This document shows positions 12,264 to 22,807 of a stretch of 64,000 bases of DNA, piece after piece (within the stretch, counting starts at the first letter, position 1; every line of letters begins with the position of its first letter). Under the pieces are notes generated by a model, which was given only the letters and a program-made list of their open reading frames with translations, made no database searches and was not told the DNA's origin. Origin of the DNA: Pterobdella sp. o SKG-2022 (Eukaryota; Annelida; Clitellata; Hirudinida; Piscicolidae); contig OZ038323.1 of the NCBI GenBank assembly GCA_964035795.1, positions 5,938,217 through 6,002,216 on the forward strand, read 5' to 3'. A program made the position numbers and the translations under genes.

Positions 12264-15200
12264 ATGTCGGCTAGAATTCCCGCAAGCAAAGATACTCTCT
12301 TCATGAGAGGTTTTGGTTATCGACAAGATATAGATAAAATAAGGTGAGTCGGTATATTTTAAAAAGCATCAATTTTATATATGCAATTCATTAATGCAGG
12401 AGTTTCTTCGGAGAGAGATGTGGTAAGAGTACTGTTGAGTTTTTCCGTGAAGATGGCAAAGAAAAACTCTTTTTGGCTTTGAAGTTTGAAAGCAAAGAGA
12501 TCGCTAAAGAAGTTCTACAAAGGTGAAGGGTCTATCGAATATTATAAAGTTTTTGGTTAAAAGAGGATATTTCTGTTATTATTCGTCTAATACCCAATTA
12601 AATTTTATCAAGGTTTAAATAAAGAAAAACTTTTCATTCTTTATGCTTTAGCTTCATAGGTGAACCTGATCATTACTTTTCTAGACTAAATATTTTATAC
12701 TCTGGCTGAGAAGAAGATATTTTTGACAATATTTTCACCCAAAACTTTTGAATTAAAGACAAAAGTACGGAGCAGGATAATATCATGAAGGTTGCAGAGG
12801 TAGCCAAGAAATATCCAAAATTGAGTCAACTTTTAAATAATTTTATCAAATGAAAGATAAGTTATTCAACTAATTGTAGGTACAATGAGACAGAAATTCT
12901 TGGAGATAAGATCTATATGACCTGGTACAAAGATCTTCGAAGAGCTAGACCCAATAATGGTTATATTTTTGGGATTGAAATTTTTTAAATTATTCATCAT
13001 CTTCAAATTCAAATGAATTTTTCAATGTCTTTGTGTCATAAGATGTTCTAAGAAACATCATATACCATAATTTTCAACTTTAAAACTTTTTAAAATGTTT
13101 CTCAAGTATCCATTTTTTAAGAAATTCCCAACCATCACTCAACACAGACTACAACAGACAAAGGTACAACAAAGGAGGAAGGGATGGTTATTATAGCAGA
13201 CGACCGATGGGTCGCTACAATAACTCAAGAAGGTTCAGCAGGTCCAGATCATACAGTGGATCTGTTACTGGATCCTCTGTCAGTCGAGGAAGTTCAGAGA
13301 GGAGTTTTGAAGGCAGAAGGAGGCGTGGAGACTCAGAATATGTTAGTTGTGGTGGTGGTGCACCTGTCATAAAAAATGATAGTGCATATATATGATTAAT
13401 ATTGTTATTGTTGCATTTGTTAGTGTTTGTTTAGAGATTTTATTAAGCTATTTAATGCTCTGACTAAATTTATAATTAATCAGTAGCATAAATTTTAGTT
13501 TCATCATCATCAAAAATTGTCATAAAATGTAGTTTGGAATATAACAAATGTTTGCAGAAGGGATCACAAGAAAGAAAGAGGTTGAGGAGTAGACACTATG
13601 GTGAGTTCATGACATGATGCAGCCATCATATATCTTTCAATAATTTCACTATGAAAATTTTAATATGATGCTTTGGTTTCCACCAATATAATCAACCTCA
13701 TGATGCTTTTCAGATGACCACAGTGCTGACTCATCTCTAGATCAATCATTCTCTAAGAAGGTTTGTCAACTTCAATCGTTTATGCAGCATGCATTTGAGT
13801 TATATGTGAAAATTATTGACTCTATTGATTTCATGAGCATTGTTTCAAGGTTCTATTTATACACTTAGTTTTGAAATTTTATATTTACTTTTTATGCTTT
13901 AAATATTTAATTTTCATGCTTTAAGTAGTTTTTTTTGTTTTATATGTTTAATTTTCATGCTTCATATATTTAATTCTCATGTTTATTATATTATTCAGCA
14001 TTCAAAATTATCAATTTTTATCAAGAAAACAATTTTGATCAAATTGTTTGATTACTATATAAGAGAGTTGTTTGATCAAAATGCTTCACTACACAGCCCA
14101 AGAAGCTGTTTCAAAGCAAGGTGGTAGCAATAAGTAACAAAGGAGATAATGACGCTGATAAGAAAGATGTCAGTAAAGAGTCTGATCAGTTGAGGCAGTC
14201 AAAATGGACAGATGCTGATAAAAATGAATCATTAGTCGAGGATGAAGAAGCAAAAGCTAAGGTCTGTGTGTTTTATTTTTATTTTTTTCACCCTCATTAA
14301 TTGTGTTTGATCTGTATACATTCTTTACTAACTGATCATGTAAACAGAAGGGACCAGCACAGTGGACTCCAATCACTGAAGCAGGTACAGAGCTTGAACA
14401 AGTTGAAGCTGGAGTGGGTTCCAAGAAGCAACAAATTCAAAAGCAGTTGAAGGAGGTGTTGCTAAAGGAGGCCCTTTTGAAGGAACAACAATTGTATCAA
14501 CAAAAACAACTACTAGATACCTCATCTAAACAACTGAAACAAAACAAACAAGAAGACAAATTCAAGGCGTTTGCACAAGTGAAAGAAAAAATTGAGCTTG
14601 AGTCACCAAGTATTGAAGCAGCCAAGAAAAAAAGTGCAACTCAATTAGCTGAATCTACCCAGCATAAATACCTCTTTCCCATCACTAAACAGACTACAAA
14701 CTTATCGGGAAACATTTCACAACACAAAATAACATCACCTTTTCCCAACAAAAACAATGAAACATACCAACCATTTGACACAAGGAACTGTGATGAAGAA
14801 GATGAGGGATTGTACTCTTATGAACAAAAAATTCAAGTTTGTACCCTCTCGTTCAATTTAAAGCTACTTGCAGATTAACTATAACATGCTACCTAGATGC
14901 CAAAGAAAACCAAAGAGGCAAGAAGAGATACACAAGTGAACGTTAGTATGAATGGCAAACCAGACCTGGATGAAGAGAAGTTGGCTCTGGTGAAGGCGAA
15001 GAAGGAGGAAGTTGAAAAGGTTGGTGGGTTTGCTGCATGGTGGTTATCCAAACACTTAGGAACAATTCGTGTGATTAGAAATTTTAACAAAACTGTCCAT
15101 CTTCATCAATAATATTTTGATTTACAGATTTACAGACAAGATTGTGAAACATTTTCCACTGTCACTAAGCTTCTAATCAAGTGGGTCATATATAAATCCA

Positions 15201-15567
15201 CATTTTGACTAATATTCACGGAGTTTCACTTTTGTATTTTTAATTAATTGATTCACAAGCTAATGATATGCCACCACGCAGCAAAGACCACGACTTGGAA
15301 GACCGTCTGCAGAAAAGTTTGAGGGAGAACCTTAGGGACATTGGACACAGGTATGTTTCTCGTCATCATGACTTCAATATTCAGTTCATTCTTATATAAT
15401 GTGTTATGAAGACATATATAACTTATAACTAATACAAAGTAAATGTTAACAGAAGCATCCAAGAATTGAAAGACTTTGTGGAAAAGCTCAAAAAAAAGGA
15501 TATTCGTGAAGATGGTGAGGATGACGATGACGAAGATGACGGTGTACCCCTTGATCAACTGTTTTGA
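12264..15567 (+). CDS. RRM / RS-domain protein with periphilin-like C-terminus (copy A)
   Basis: Twelve exons, all in phase, 526 residues: 12264-12343, 12400-12522, 12880-12959, 13148-13341, 13558-13600, 13714-13760, 14097-14261, 14348-14836, 14897-15019, 15128-15180, 15282-15350, 15453-15567. An N-terminal RRM-like fold (about 10-90) has a beta-1 of TLFMRGF, a beta-3 of LFLALKF and a beta-4 of IYMTWYKDLRR. An Arg/Ser-rich region (about 95-175) follows, then a Gln/Lys-rich coiled-coil-like part (about 275-325). The C-terminus has YRQDCETFSTVTKLL, LEDRLQKSLRENLRDIGHR and an acidic tail ending PLDQLF. This C-terminal block resembles the helical Lge1/periphilin domain that binds TASOR in the HUSH complex; I recall that family from memory, so treat the name as provisional. 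It is probably a nuclear RNA-binding protein. The paralogue lies inverted at 17.3-20.6 kb. Confidence 0.75.
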
Positions 15568-15866
15568 TCCCAATTATTTTTGACAGATTTTCATCAAATA
15601 ATTATGTATTTTAAAATTATTTTTGATTCCAAACACTATGTTGTTTATTTATTTTTTCTGAAAAGAAAAATTTAATTGTTGAAAATAATTTTTGAATATA
15701 GTTTTTGTTTTTTAGTTTAAATATTTATATCAACAATTCTATCATTAAAATCGTTTAAAAAATATCAATTAAATTTGAATGATTCGATCAATTAGTAGGT
15801 CTGGTGACATATACCAGGATGTTCATTATTTTGGCTTGAAACAAAAAGGTTAAGACGAATTTTAAA

Positions 15867-17123
15867 ATGCAAGAGTTATTATCCTTGTTGGAACAGTACA
15901 AAAAAGGGTTTGAGAGTTTCGAAGACAAACTCAACAAAAAATACACTGTTGCTCTTTTGATTTTCTTTGCCTCTGTCTCCATGGCCAGACTCTACATCAG
16001 TGAACCAATCAGTTGTTTCTGTCCAGCTGATTGGTCTGACAGTGAAATAGTCTTCGCTCAACAAGTTCTCACAATGCTTTAAAATTGAAATAAATCAAGT
16101 GCTGGTTACTTATATTCATCTCTATATTCCCGACAGACGTGTTGGACACAAAGCACATTTTATGTGCCCAGGTCAGAATCGATCGTTCATTCGAGGCATA
16201 CGCAAGTCAGTTACTACCAATGGATGTCACTCATTTTCACTTTCCAGGCCTTTCTCTTTTTTCTACCCAGTTTCATTTGGAAGTTGTTTATTAAGAAATG
16301 TGGTGTATCACTCGATTCTGTGACAGAAGCCTCATCAGTTTGTCGAAAGGCTGCTGACGTTGATGCCACTTCAGCCCCAATCAATTTTGTCTCTCATAAC
16401 TTCAACAACTTTCTTAAATCTCTGCACTCTACTAAGGCAAGCTCTAGTAGTTACTTCTTGCTATTCAAAGGAAGGTTTTTATCTATGTCATATTTATTCG
16501 TCAAATTTTTGTACCTGCTTAACGTGTGTGGTCAGTTGTATTTCCTCGAACACTTTTTAGGAAACGGATTCCATTATTATGGTTGGTTAGTAGTCAGTAG
16601 AATGTTGAAGGGAAAAAGCTGGTCACGCCCTCAAAGTTTTCCAAGGGTCACATACTGTAACGTGATGCAAAGGGTTTTGGGAAACACCCACCGATATACG
16701 TTACAGTGTACTCTGCCAATGAATCTCTATTACGAAATGATGATGTTGTTTTTGTGGTTTTGGTTGGTCATCGTGATGTTCGTTACATTCTTCAGTGTGA
16801 TAAGCTGGAGTGTGTTGTTGTTGTTCAGAAGATCAAGAGTGAATCACTTGAACAATCACAAAATTTATGGAGATGATTTTACGAAAAAATCAAAATTTCA
16901 TCAATTCGTTGACTACATCCACTGTGATGGCTTCTTAATGATGAAAATGATAGAAGGAGAGGCTGGTGAGTGGGTAGAAAAGAAGGTAGTACAAATGGCT
17001 TGGAGACAATTTTTGAAGGAAATACCAACACGCTCAAAAGTTCATAACAAACTTTCGGCCGATGAAGGTTTCGGCAGTATCAAAGAAAACGAAATAGAAG
17101 ATAAGAGCCATTTTGAACTATGA
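15867..17123 (+). CDS. inx: Innexin gap-junction protein
   Basis: Innexins form invertebrate gap junctions and hemichannels. Two exons, 15867-16064 and 16137-17123 (phase 0), give 394 residues, typical for the family. TM1 lies at about 26-44. Extracellular loop 1 has CFCPADW and CWTQSTFYVP. The family signature YYQW precedes TM2. TM3 is around LFVKFLYLLNVCGQLYFLEHFL. Loop 2 has YCNVMQRVLGN and TLQCTLPMNLYYE, followed by TM4. The C-terminal tail is about 90 residues. The start is the first ATG, 25 residues before TM1, as is usual. It lies 299 bp after copy A and converges on copy B, with stops 128 bp apart. A likely polyadenylation signal is near 17193. No innexins are known in tunicates, which helps limit the host. 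Confidence 0.93.
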
Positions 17124-17251
17124 GACTTACTTTTTATTTTTTTAATGGATTTATGGTAACTTTTTCAACACTCAAATATGTTCAGACATTATAAATAAAA
17201 TATATAAACTTGTTCATTTATAAATCTTTAATAGTCAATAAATGAAATAGT

Positions 17252-20200
17252 TCACTGTTTCATGCGATCAACATAGTCTCTCATTTCTTGTATGCACCTG
17301 TGATCATGTCAAAATCATTATAACACATTATACAGGAGTGAACTATAAATAAAACTAGCGATCATGAGATGCAGAACTGACCTGTGTCCGATGTCTCTGA
17401 GGTTCTCCCTCAGACTCTTCTGCAGACGGTCCTCCAAGTCGGGGTCTTTGCTGCGTGGTGACATATAATTATCGTGTGGCTTTTGATGCGAGTTAAACTT
17501 CTTAAAACAAAATGCACATATCCTTATTTTTTGGAACATCCAACTTTGAACTCTTACGATAAATTATATAAATACATTTATTGACAGAATAAATTTTAAA
17601 AATTCAGAGAATCTTAAAAATATACATCATCATCGCTTATCGTTTTTATTGTCGCATTTTTATACAGTTAGATGTATATACACATATGAAATGTTTAAAA
17701 AGATACATCATACGATAAAAACAGTCAAAACCTTATGAGAAGTTTGGTCACCATGACAATCGTCTCACAGTCTTGTCTGTATGCCTTCATGGTAGAAAAT
17801 AATTCAATTAAATACGAAATAATTTATTAACCACAAATTACTCAAACTCAATTTCCTCTACCAAGTGCAAGTCGAAACTTCATAAATTTCAACTACTACC
17901 CACCAGTCACTGTTACCTCAATGCAACATCCAAATAATGGGATGGTTCATCAAGTCTACCATTCAATCACCCCTAAATGGGGTTTCAGTTGAGCAAGTGA
18001 TAGATTTCACAAGATGCTACTCCATGTAGTTCAGCAAAGCCACAATTTTGTTTGCAAGTTAAATTCAGAACAAACCTTTTCAACTTGAGCTTTTTTCTCC
18101 TTGAGAACTTGCATTTTGTTTTCGTTATTTTTAAGCTGGTTCAAATGATGGTCCTGGTTGAATGATGCCACATCATCCATCTCCACCAACATGCCATCAA
18201 TGTCCTCACCCTCCTGTGGGTTCAACGCCATTTTGTACAACCCACAAATACATGAGCATGAAAAAAATGGATATATGGTGTACTTATGGAAAATCATTCT
18301 TTTGTTTCTATGAATGTAATTTTAAATCCTCAAAAAACTGGGGAAAAACTTCTAACTCTAACCTTATGCAAATTTTTAAATTTATGCAAATGTGGAAATT
18401 AATTTTAAAAATGAGAATCTATAGGTTAAAGCAACAAGACAAATCAGCGAAGAACTTTCAGACATTATGGTAACACCAACCTCGGCACCATCATCATCTT
18501 CATTGATCACTTGTTTGCTTGCATTCTCAACCTCCACATCATGTATTTTATTTAATTTTGCCAGATCATCTGGATTGTTCACTGAGACATTGAGCTCCTC
18601 CTTTGAAACCTCTCTGATTTCAACTTTTGGAGGTTGGGCAGGTGCCTTGTTGTCTGGCTCATCTGCTTCTATTGAGATCACATTGTCTTCCTTTTCACCA
18701 AGCTGTTCAATTTTTTTTTGTTATATATATCAATTAAACAATTCTTAATTATGATTTTTTTGAAAGCCAAACAATAAAATGAATATAATTTCAGAACACT
18801 GGTTAGTTTATTGAGATACAAAGCTTTTCGTTGAAAATGTTACTTTGTTAACAAAAAGCTTCATATCCTAATAAACTAACCAGTGTTTTGAAATTATATT
18901 CATCTTAATTATGAGATATGAAATGCAACAACACACCTTATAATCCATCAGATCTGCTTGTCTCCTCATCATTCTTTTCATCCTCTTCATTCTCTTTCTC
19001 TCCATACTCTCTGAAGAATCATTTTCAAGTCGTCTGCTCCTTTTGGAGATGTGTCTCTGCTCCACTGAACTTGATCGAGACTGAAGTGATATTATTCACA
19101 TGGTTATACTAATGATATATATATGCAACACACACATGACTCACAGCATGTCTCTTAGGCACCTCTCCAGATTCATAAGATCCTGATGATGAAACAGACC
19201 TGGATGATCGAGAAACACTGCGAGACATGTGTCTAGGAAGATCATGATGCATACGACCTCGGTTTCCAGATGACCTCCTGAACCTATGATGGTCATTTCT
19301 ATTGTCATTGTAGTAGTCATAGTGACCACTACGACCTCCAGAAAATCGTCGTGTATCTGTATAAGTAGAAATGAATGTCATTAATTGTTGATTATATCAT
19401 GTCTATTTAATAAAAAATAAAATTAATTTGCTTGCTTCAATCAAATAAAAAAAATACTTGGAGTATTTGAAAGTTCTTGAAACAAGATATCATAAAAAAA
19501 AAATTCAAATATGACTTATAAGAAATCTTGATTATTTTATTCAAATTTTGTGCATAAACTTCCTTATAGAGCATGGAAGTTAAATCATTAAATGCACGAA
19601 AGTGAATGAGACAAAAAAAAATTGCATAATATAAAAAACAGTCATATAGAGACAGGTATAAAATGACCATGTGTTTGCTTGACTCTCCTGAGGTCCTTAT
19701 ACCAGGTCATCGTCACTCGATCTCCCATAATCTCCCTATCATTGAATCTATTCAAATTTTTTATAACATATTCATCTTGAAGACATTCAATATGACAGAA
19801 GTTGCTTTTATAATTATCAAAAGAATTCCTGGAATAATGGGTGAATCTGACCACACTTGGTATAGTGGGGCAAAACCAGATTCAAAATCATAGAAGCTAT
19901 ATTTATTCTTGGAATATCTTACCTGAGAACTGATTTAATTTAGCATTTGAAGCTTTTCAAATAGGGCTATTCTTCCAATGGAGAAATTTTTTAATTGCAA
20001 AGATCATTTTATTTTAAAACAACTATTAAGCTTTTCATTTTATCAACATAAACATTATCAATAATGCAGCCCAAACTAGATTATTGAATAATCACATTCT
20101 TTGATGGTATAATTTAGTGATTTATTTAACTTCTTGTATGCAATTTCTTTCAACAAAGATTTCAGTCATGTGAATAGTCTTGCATAAAAAGTTAACATGA

Positions 20201-20583
20201 ATAATTTGGAAATATCTAGCTAGAAAGATAAAAATAATAAATTAATTTTATGATAAAAATACTTTTGAAAAATTAAATTTAGATGAGAATTTGAACCTTC
20301 TGTAAACGTCTTTTGCAATTTCTCTAGTTTGAAACCTTAGAGCTATATACTGACCTTCATTTCCATCATCTTTGTTAAACTCGACTACACAACGTCCCGC
20401 TTCTTTTCCAAAAAATTCTCTTAAATCATAAAACTCAATTATTTAATTTTGAACATGATTTTTTACTCTACCAAGATCCTGAATAATAAAATCATACTTA
20501 ATTTGTTCGGGCCGATGATGACTAGAAAAACCTCGCATGAAAAGCGTATCATCACTAGGAGGAACATAAACTCGAGACGACAT
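17252..20583 (-). CDS. RRM / RS-domain protein with periphilin-like C-terminus (copy B)
   Basis: Eleven minus-strand exons, all in phase, 386 residues: 20583-20498, 20419-20355, 20342-20297, 19747-19668, 19356-19145, 19080-18937, 18702-18481, 18213-18076, 17784-17732, 17450-17382, 17297-17252. It parallels copy A: TLFMRGF, EFFGKEAGRCVVEF, ALRFQTREIAKDVYRR and VTMTWYKDLRR form the RRM. RS-rich exons follow (SRSVSRSSRSVSSSGSYES). The C-terminus has AYRQDCETIVMVTKLL, DLEDRLQKSLRENLRDIGHR and CIQEMRDYVDRM. The RRM exon of 80 nt and C-terminal exons of 53 and 69 nt match copy A exactly in length and phase. Copy A exon 2 corresponds to two exons here. The long Gln-rich middle of copy A is replaced by an acidic segment. 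A foldback element sits in the intron at 18703-18936. Confidence 0.75.
18779..18903. mobile_element. 125-bp foldback MITE
   Basis: An almost complete palindrome. The left arm (from ATGAATATAATTTCAG) and the right arm (ending TTGAAATTATATTCAT) are about 50 bp each and about 90% complementary. Each arm has AAGCTTTT(C/T)GTT at its inner end. It lies in an intron of copy B. A solo arm of the same sequence is at 21222-21290. Confidence 0.7.
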
Positions 20584-21221
20584 TTTAATTATTTACCAAA
20601 AATTCAAAAGCCGAATAAACTTGTTGAGTAAATTGCTACAGAAAGATATAAAATACCGAGAACTATAGGAAAAACTAGGCGACCATATAATAAGGGTGAT
20701 AATAAGCAAGGTTCACGTACATAATTTATATTATTTTACAATTTAAGCTAAAAATCCAAACAAAATTTGCGATAAAACAGTAATATTTTGAAGCATGTGA
20801 ATACTTTTTTATAAACGTTAAATTGTTAAAAAATTAAAAAAAAAGACCGAATTAAATTATTTTCGATTCCTCATTCGGCATGCCTGTAAAAATATTTTTT
20901 TGATAGCCTGTAGAAAGAGAGCTGTTCTAAAGCATCATTTTATGAGAAAACACAAAATTTTGTTTTATCTCATTTATTATTTTTGTTTCATCATATGGGT
21001 ATGAGGTTCGCACCCAAGTGAAACATTTTTAAACATTTAAAAAACAGTTGAACATAGTTGAATAATTATCTTTTTTATATAGGCTCTCTTACAGAGGTCA
21101 CGACGGCAAATCAGTTCTTACGCCGTTTTCTCTGTCGTTATATGTCCCACCATTTTAAAAGTGTAAAAACCATTTTTTTTTTCAATGTATCTTAATTTTA
21201 ACGTAATGATTTTTTCAAAAA
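20584..21221. other. Intergenic, upstream of copy B
   Basis: A/T-rich, with no exon or recognised element. It should contain the promoter of copy B, but I see no decisive motif. Confidence 0.4.
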
Positions 21222-21290
21222 CCACAATAAAATGAGTTATATTTCAGAACACTAACTAGTTTATTAAGATGCGAAGCTTTTCGTTACAAC
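21222..21290. mobile_element. Solo arm of the foldback family
   Basis: TATATTTCAGAACACTAACT, then AGTTTATTAAGAT and GCGAAGCTTTTCGTT, closely match the left arm of the element at 18779. The inverted partner arm is absent. Confidence 0.55.
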
Positions 21291-21448
21291 ATCGTTTTGG
21301 ATTTCTTTTTGATTCTTTTTTTCAAACTTTGAATTCTTTCTGTTTCTACCACTTCTGTCGCATCGGATAGATCTCCTAAGATGATGCCTTTTAAGATTCT
21401 TTGCTTTTTTGTTTTCTAGCGCCTTTACTATTTCATTTTTCTTTGTCG

Positions 21449-21616
21449 GCCCCTATAGCTCAATGGTTGAGCATTAGACTAATTAGCTAAATTCAACGGG
21501 CTCGATCCCGCGTGGGCCGACAGTTAGCACCTGTTCCACAGTGTGTTTTCGCTACATTAAATTTGTATCAAGCGCTTTGATCTATAAGGAAAAGCGCTTT
21601 ATAAATACCGCCTTAC
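21449..21616 (+). mobile_element. tRNA-derived SINE
   Basis: The head resembles a tRNA: a GGCCC...GGGCC acceptor-like pairing, A box TAGCTCAATGGTTGAGC, an anticodon-like loop CTAATTA, and B box GGCTCGATCCC. A non-tRNA body follows (GACAGTTAGCACCTGTTC), then a tail with AAGCGCTTTATAAATACCG, and A-rich sequence ends it. A second, shorter copy with the same head-body junction lies at 44014. The junction shared by two dispersed copies makes this a SINE rather than a tRNA gene. Confidence 0.75.
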
Positions 21617-22063
21617 ATTCTATACTAAAAAAAAATAAAAAAAAAAAACTACTAAAACTCTAATATTAAAGTTGTCAACTTTGCGCTGCTCGCCTGGTCT
21701 CTCATACTCCAAATAAAATCTTATCTCTCTATTTCTTATTGACCTCCACTGGCTTCTTTTTTACTTGCGTTCTTCATATAAATACAAAATTTCTTTAATT
21801 TTTATTCTCATCAGTATAACAAGTGCTACAGATGGGTTTAGTTCATGAGGCCGTTCATGAATACATGCTTTTAGCTTGAAAGTTTTGGATGCATGACTAA
21901 ATGCTAGAAAGTTATAGATTTTATGGAATTTTTTCAAGGTTTCGTATAAAATTAAAAAAAAAAATGGTAAACTAAGCTGTTTTTAAAAAGACGTTGCAAA
22001 CACTCGAAAACCTTCGAGTTGTAAACCATAAAAACACGATGATGTTTAAATTTTTGATAAGAA

Positions 22064-22090
22064 GAAGCTTTTCGATGTATTTTTTATATT

Positions 22091-22130
<40 letters not shown>

Positions 22131-22239
22131 ACACCATCAACATCATCATCATCATCAGGTAACTAATGTAGAATCTTTTACCTTCGAATCATTCTACATC
22201 AGTGATGATGATGATATAGAAAATATATCGAAAAGCTTC
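22064..22239. mobile_element. Foldback element with internal (ATC)n
   Basis: GAAGCTTTTCGATGTATTTT at the left and its inverted counterpart, ending ATATATCGAAAAGCTTC, at the right flank an (ATC)n run at 22089-22157 and a short (GAT)n. The His-rich open frame across it is a repeat translation. Confidence 0.55.
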
Positions 22240-22807
22240 ATCTCGATGAAAGAGTTAAAAATATCATGCATATACGGTTCACATTTTAGAGGCTAATCAT
22301 TCACAGCGCTTCACTTTTTTTGTGTTGTATTTTACTATATTGTTTGTGAGATAACATCTCAATCACAACGGAATTAAACCAAACAAATTTCATGAATAAA
22401 AGCATGGAAACTTAAAAATCTTTAAAAAAATTTGACTTCAAAACATCGTTATAATGCAAAAAAATGTTAGTCATAAAATGTTTGTTTGGAAAAATTTATT
22501 TGAAAAATAAATGAAACAATAATTTTTAATAATTACATTTTAAATTGCTTGAATGCCTTATGAAATTCGTCTGTATGGAATCTAATTGAATACCACATCA
22601 TTAACTGAGAGCGATACCTTCAGTATAAGTTTGAATAATGTTTGATTCTTGTTGTATTCACAAAAAATTCAACACACGAACGCAATTTATTTACCCATCT
22701 TGAAACAGTGAAATAATATCGTATTTAGGCACTCTTCTCGCCAAGTTAAAGTTAATGATGGTTACAAATGTTTTAAATGTTTATAAACAGAATGACGTGT
22801 TGGAAAT

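Noticed and set aside
21449..21530. Functional tRNA gene with an AAT anticodon
   Set aside because: Imperfect stems and a second dispersed copy (44014) sharing non-tRNA sequence downstream mark it as a SINE.
21994..22296. 100-codon His-rich frame
   Set aside because: Lies across a foldback element with an (ATC)n core.
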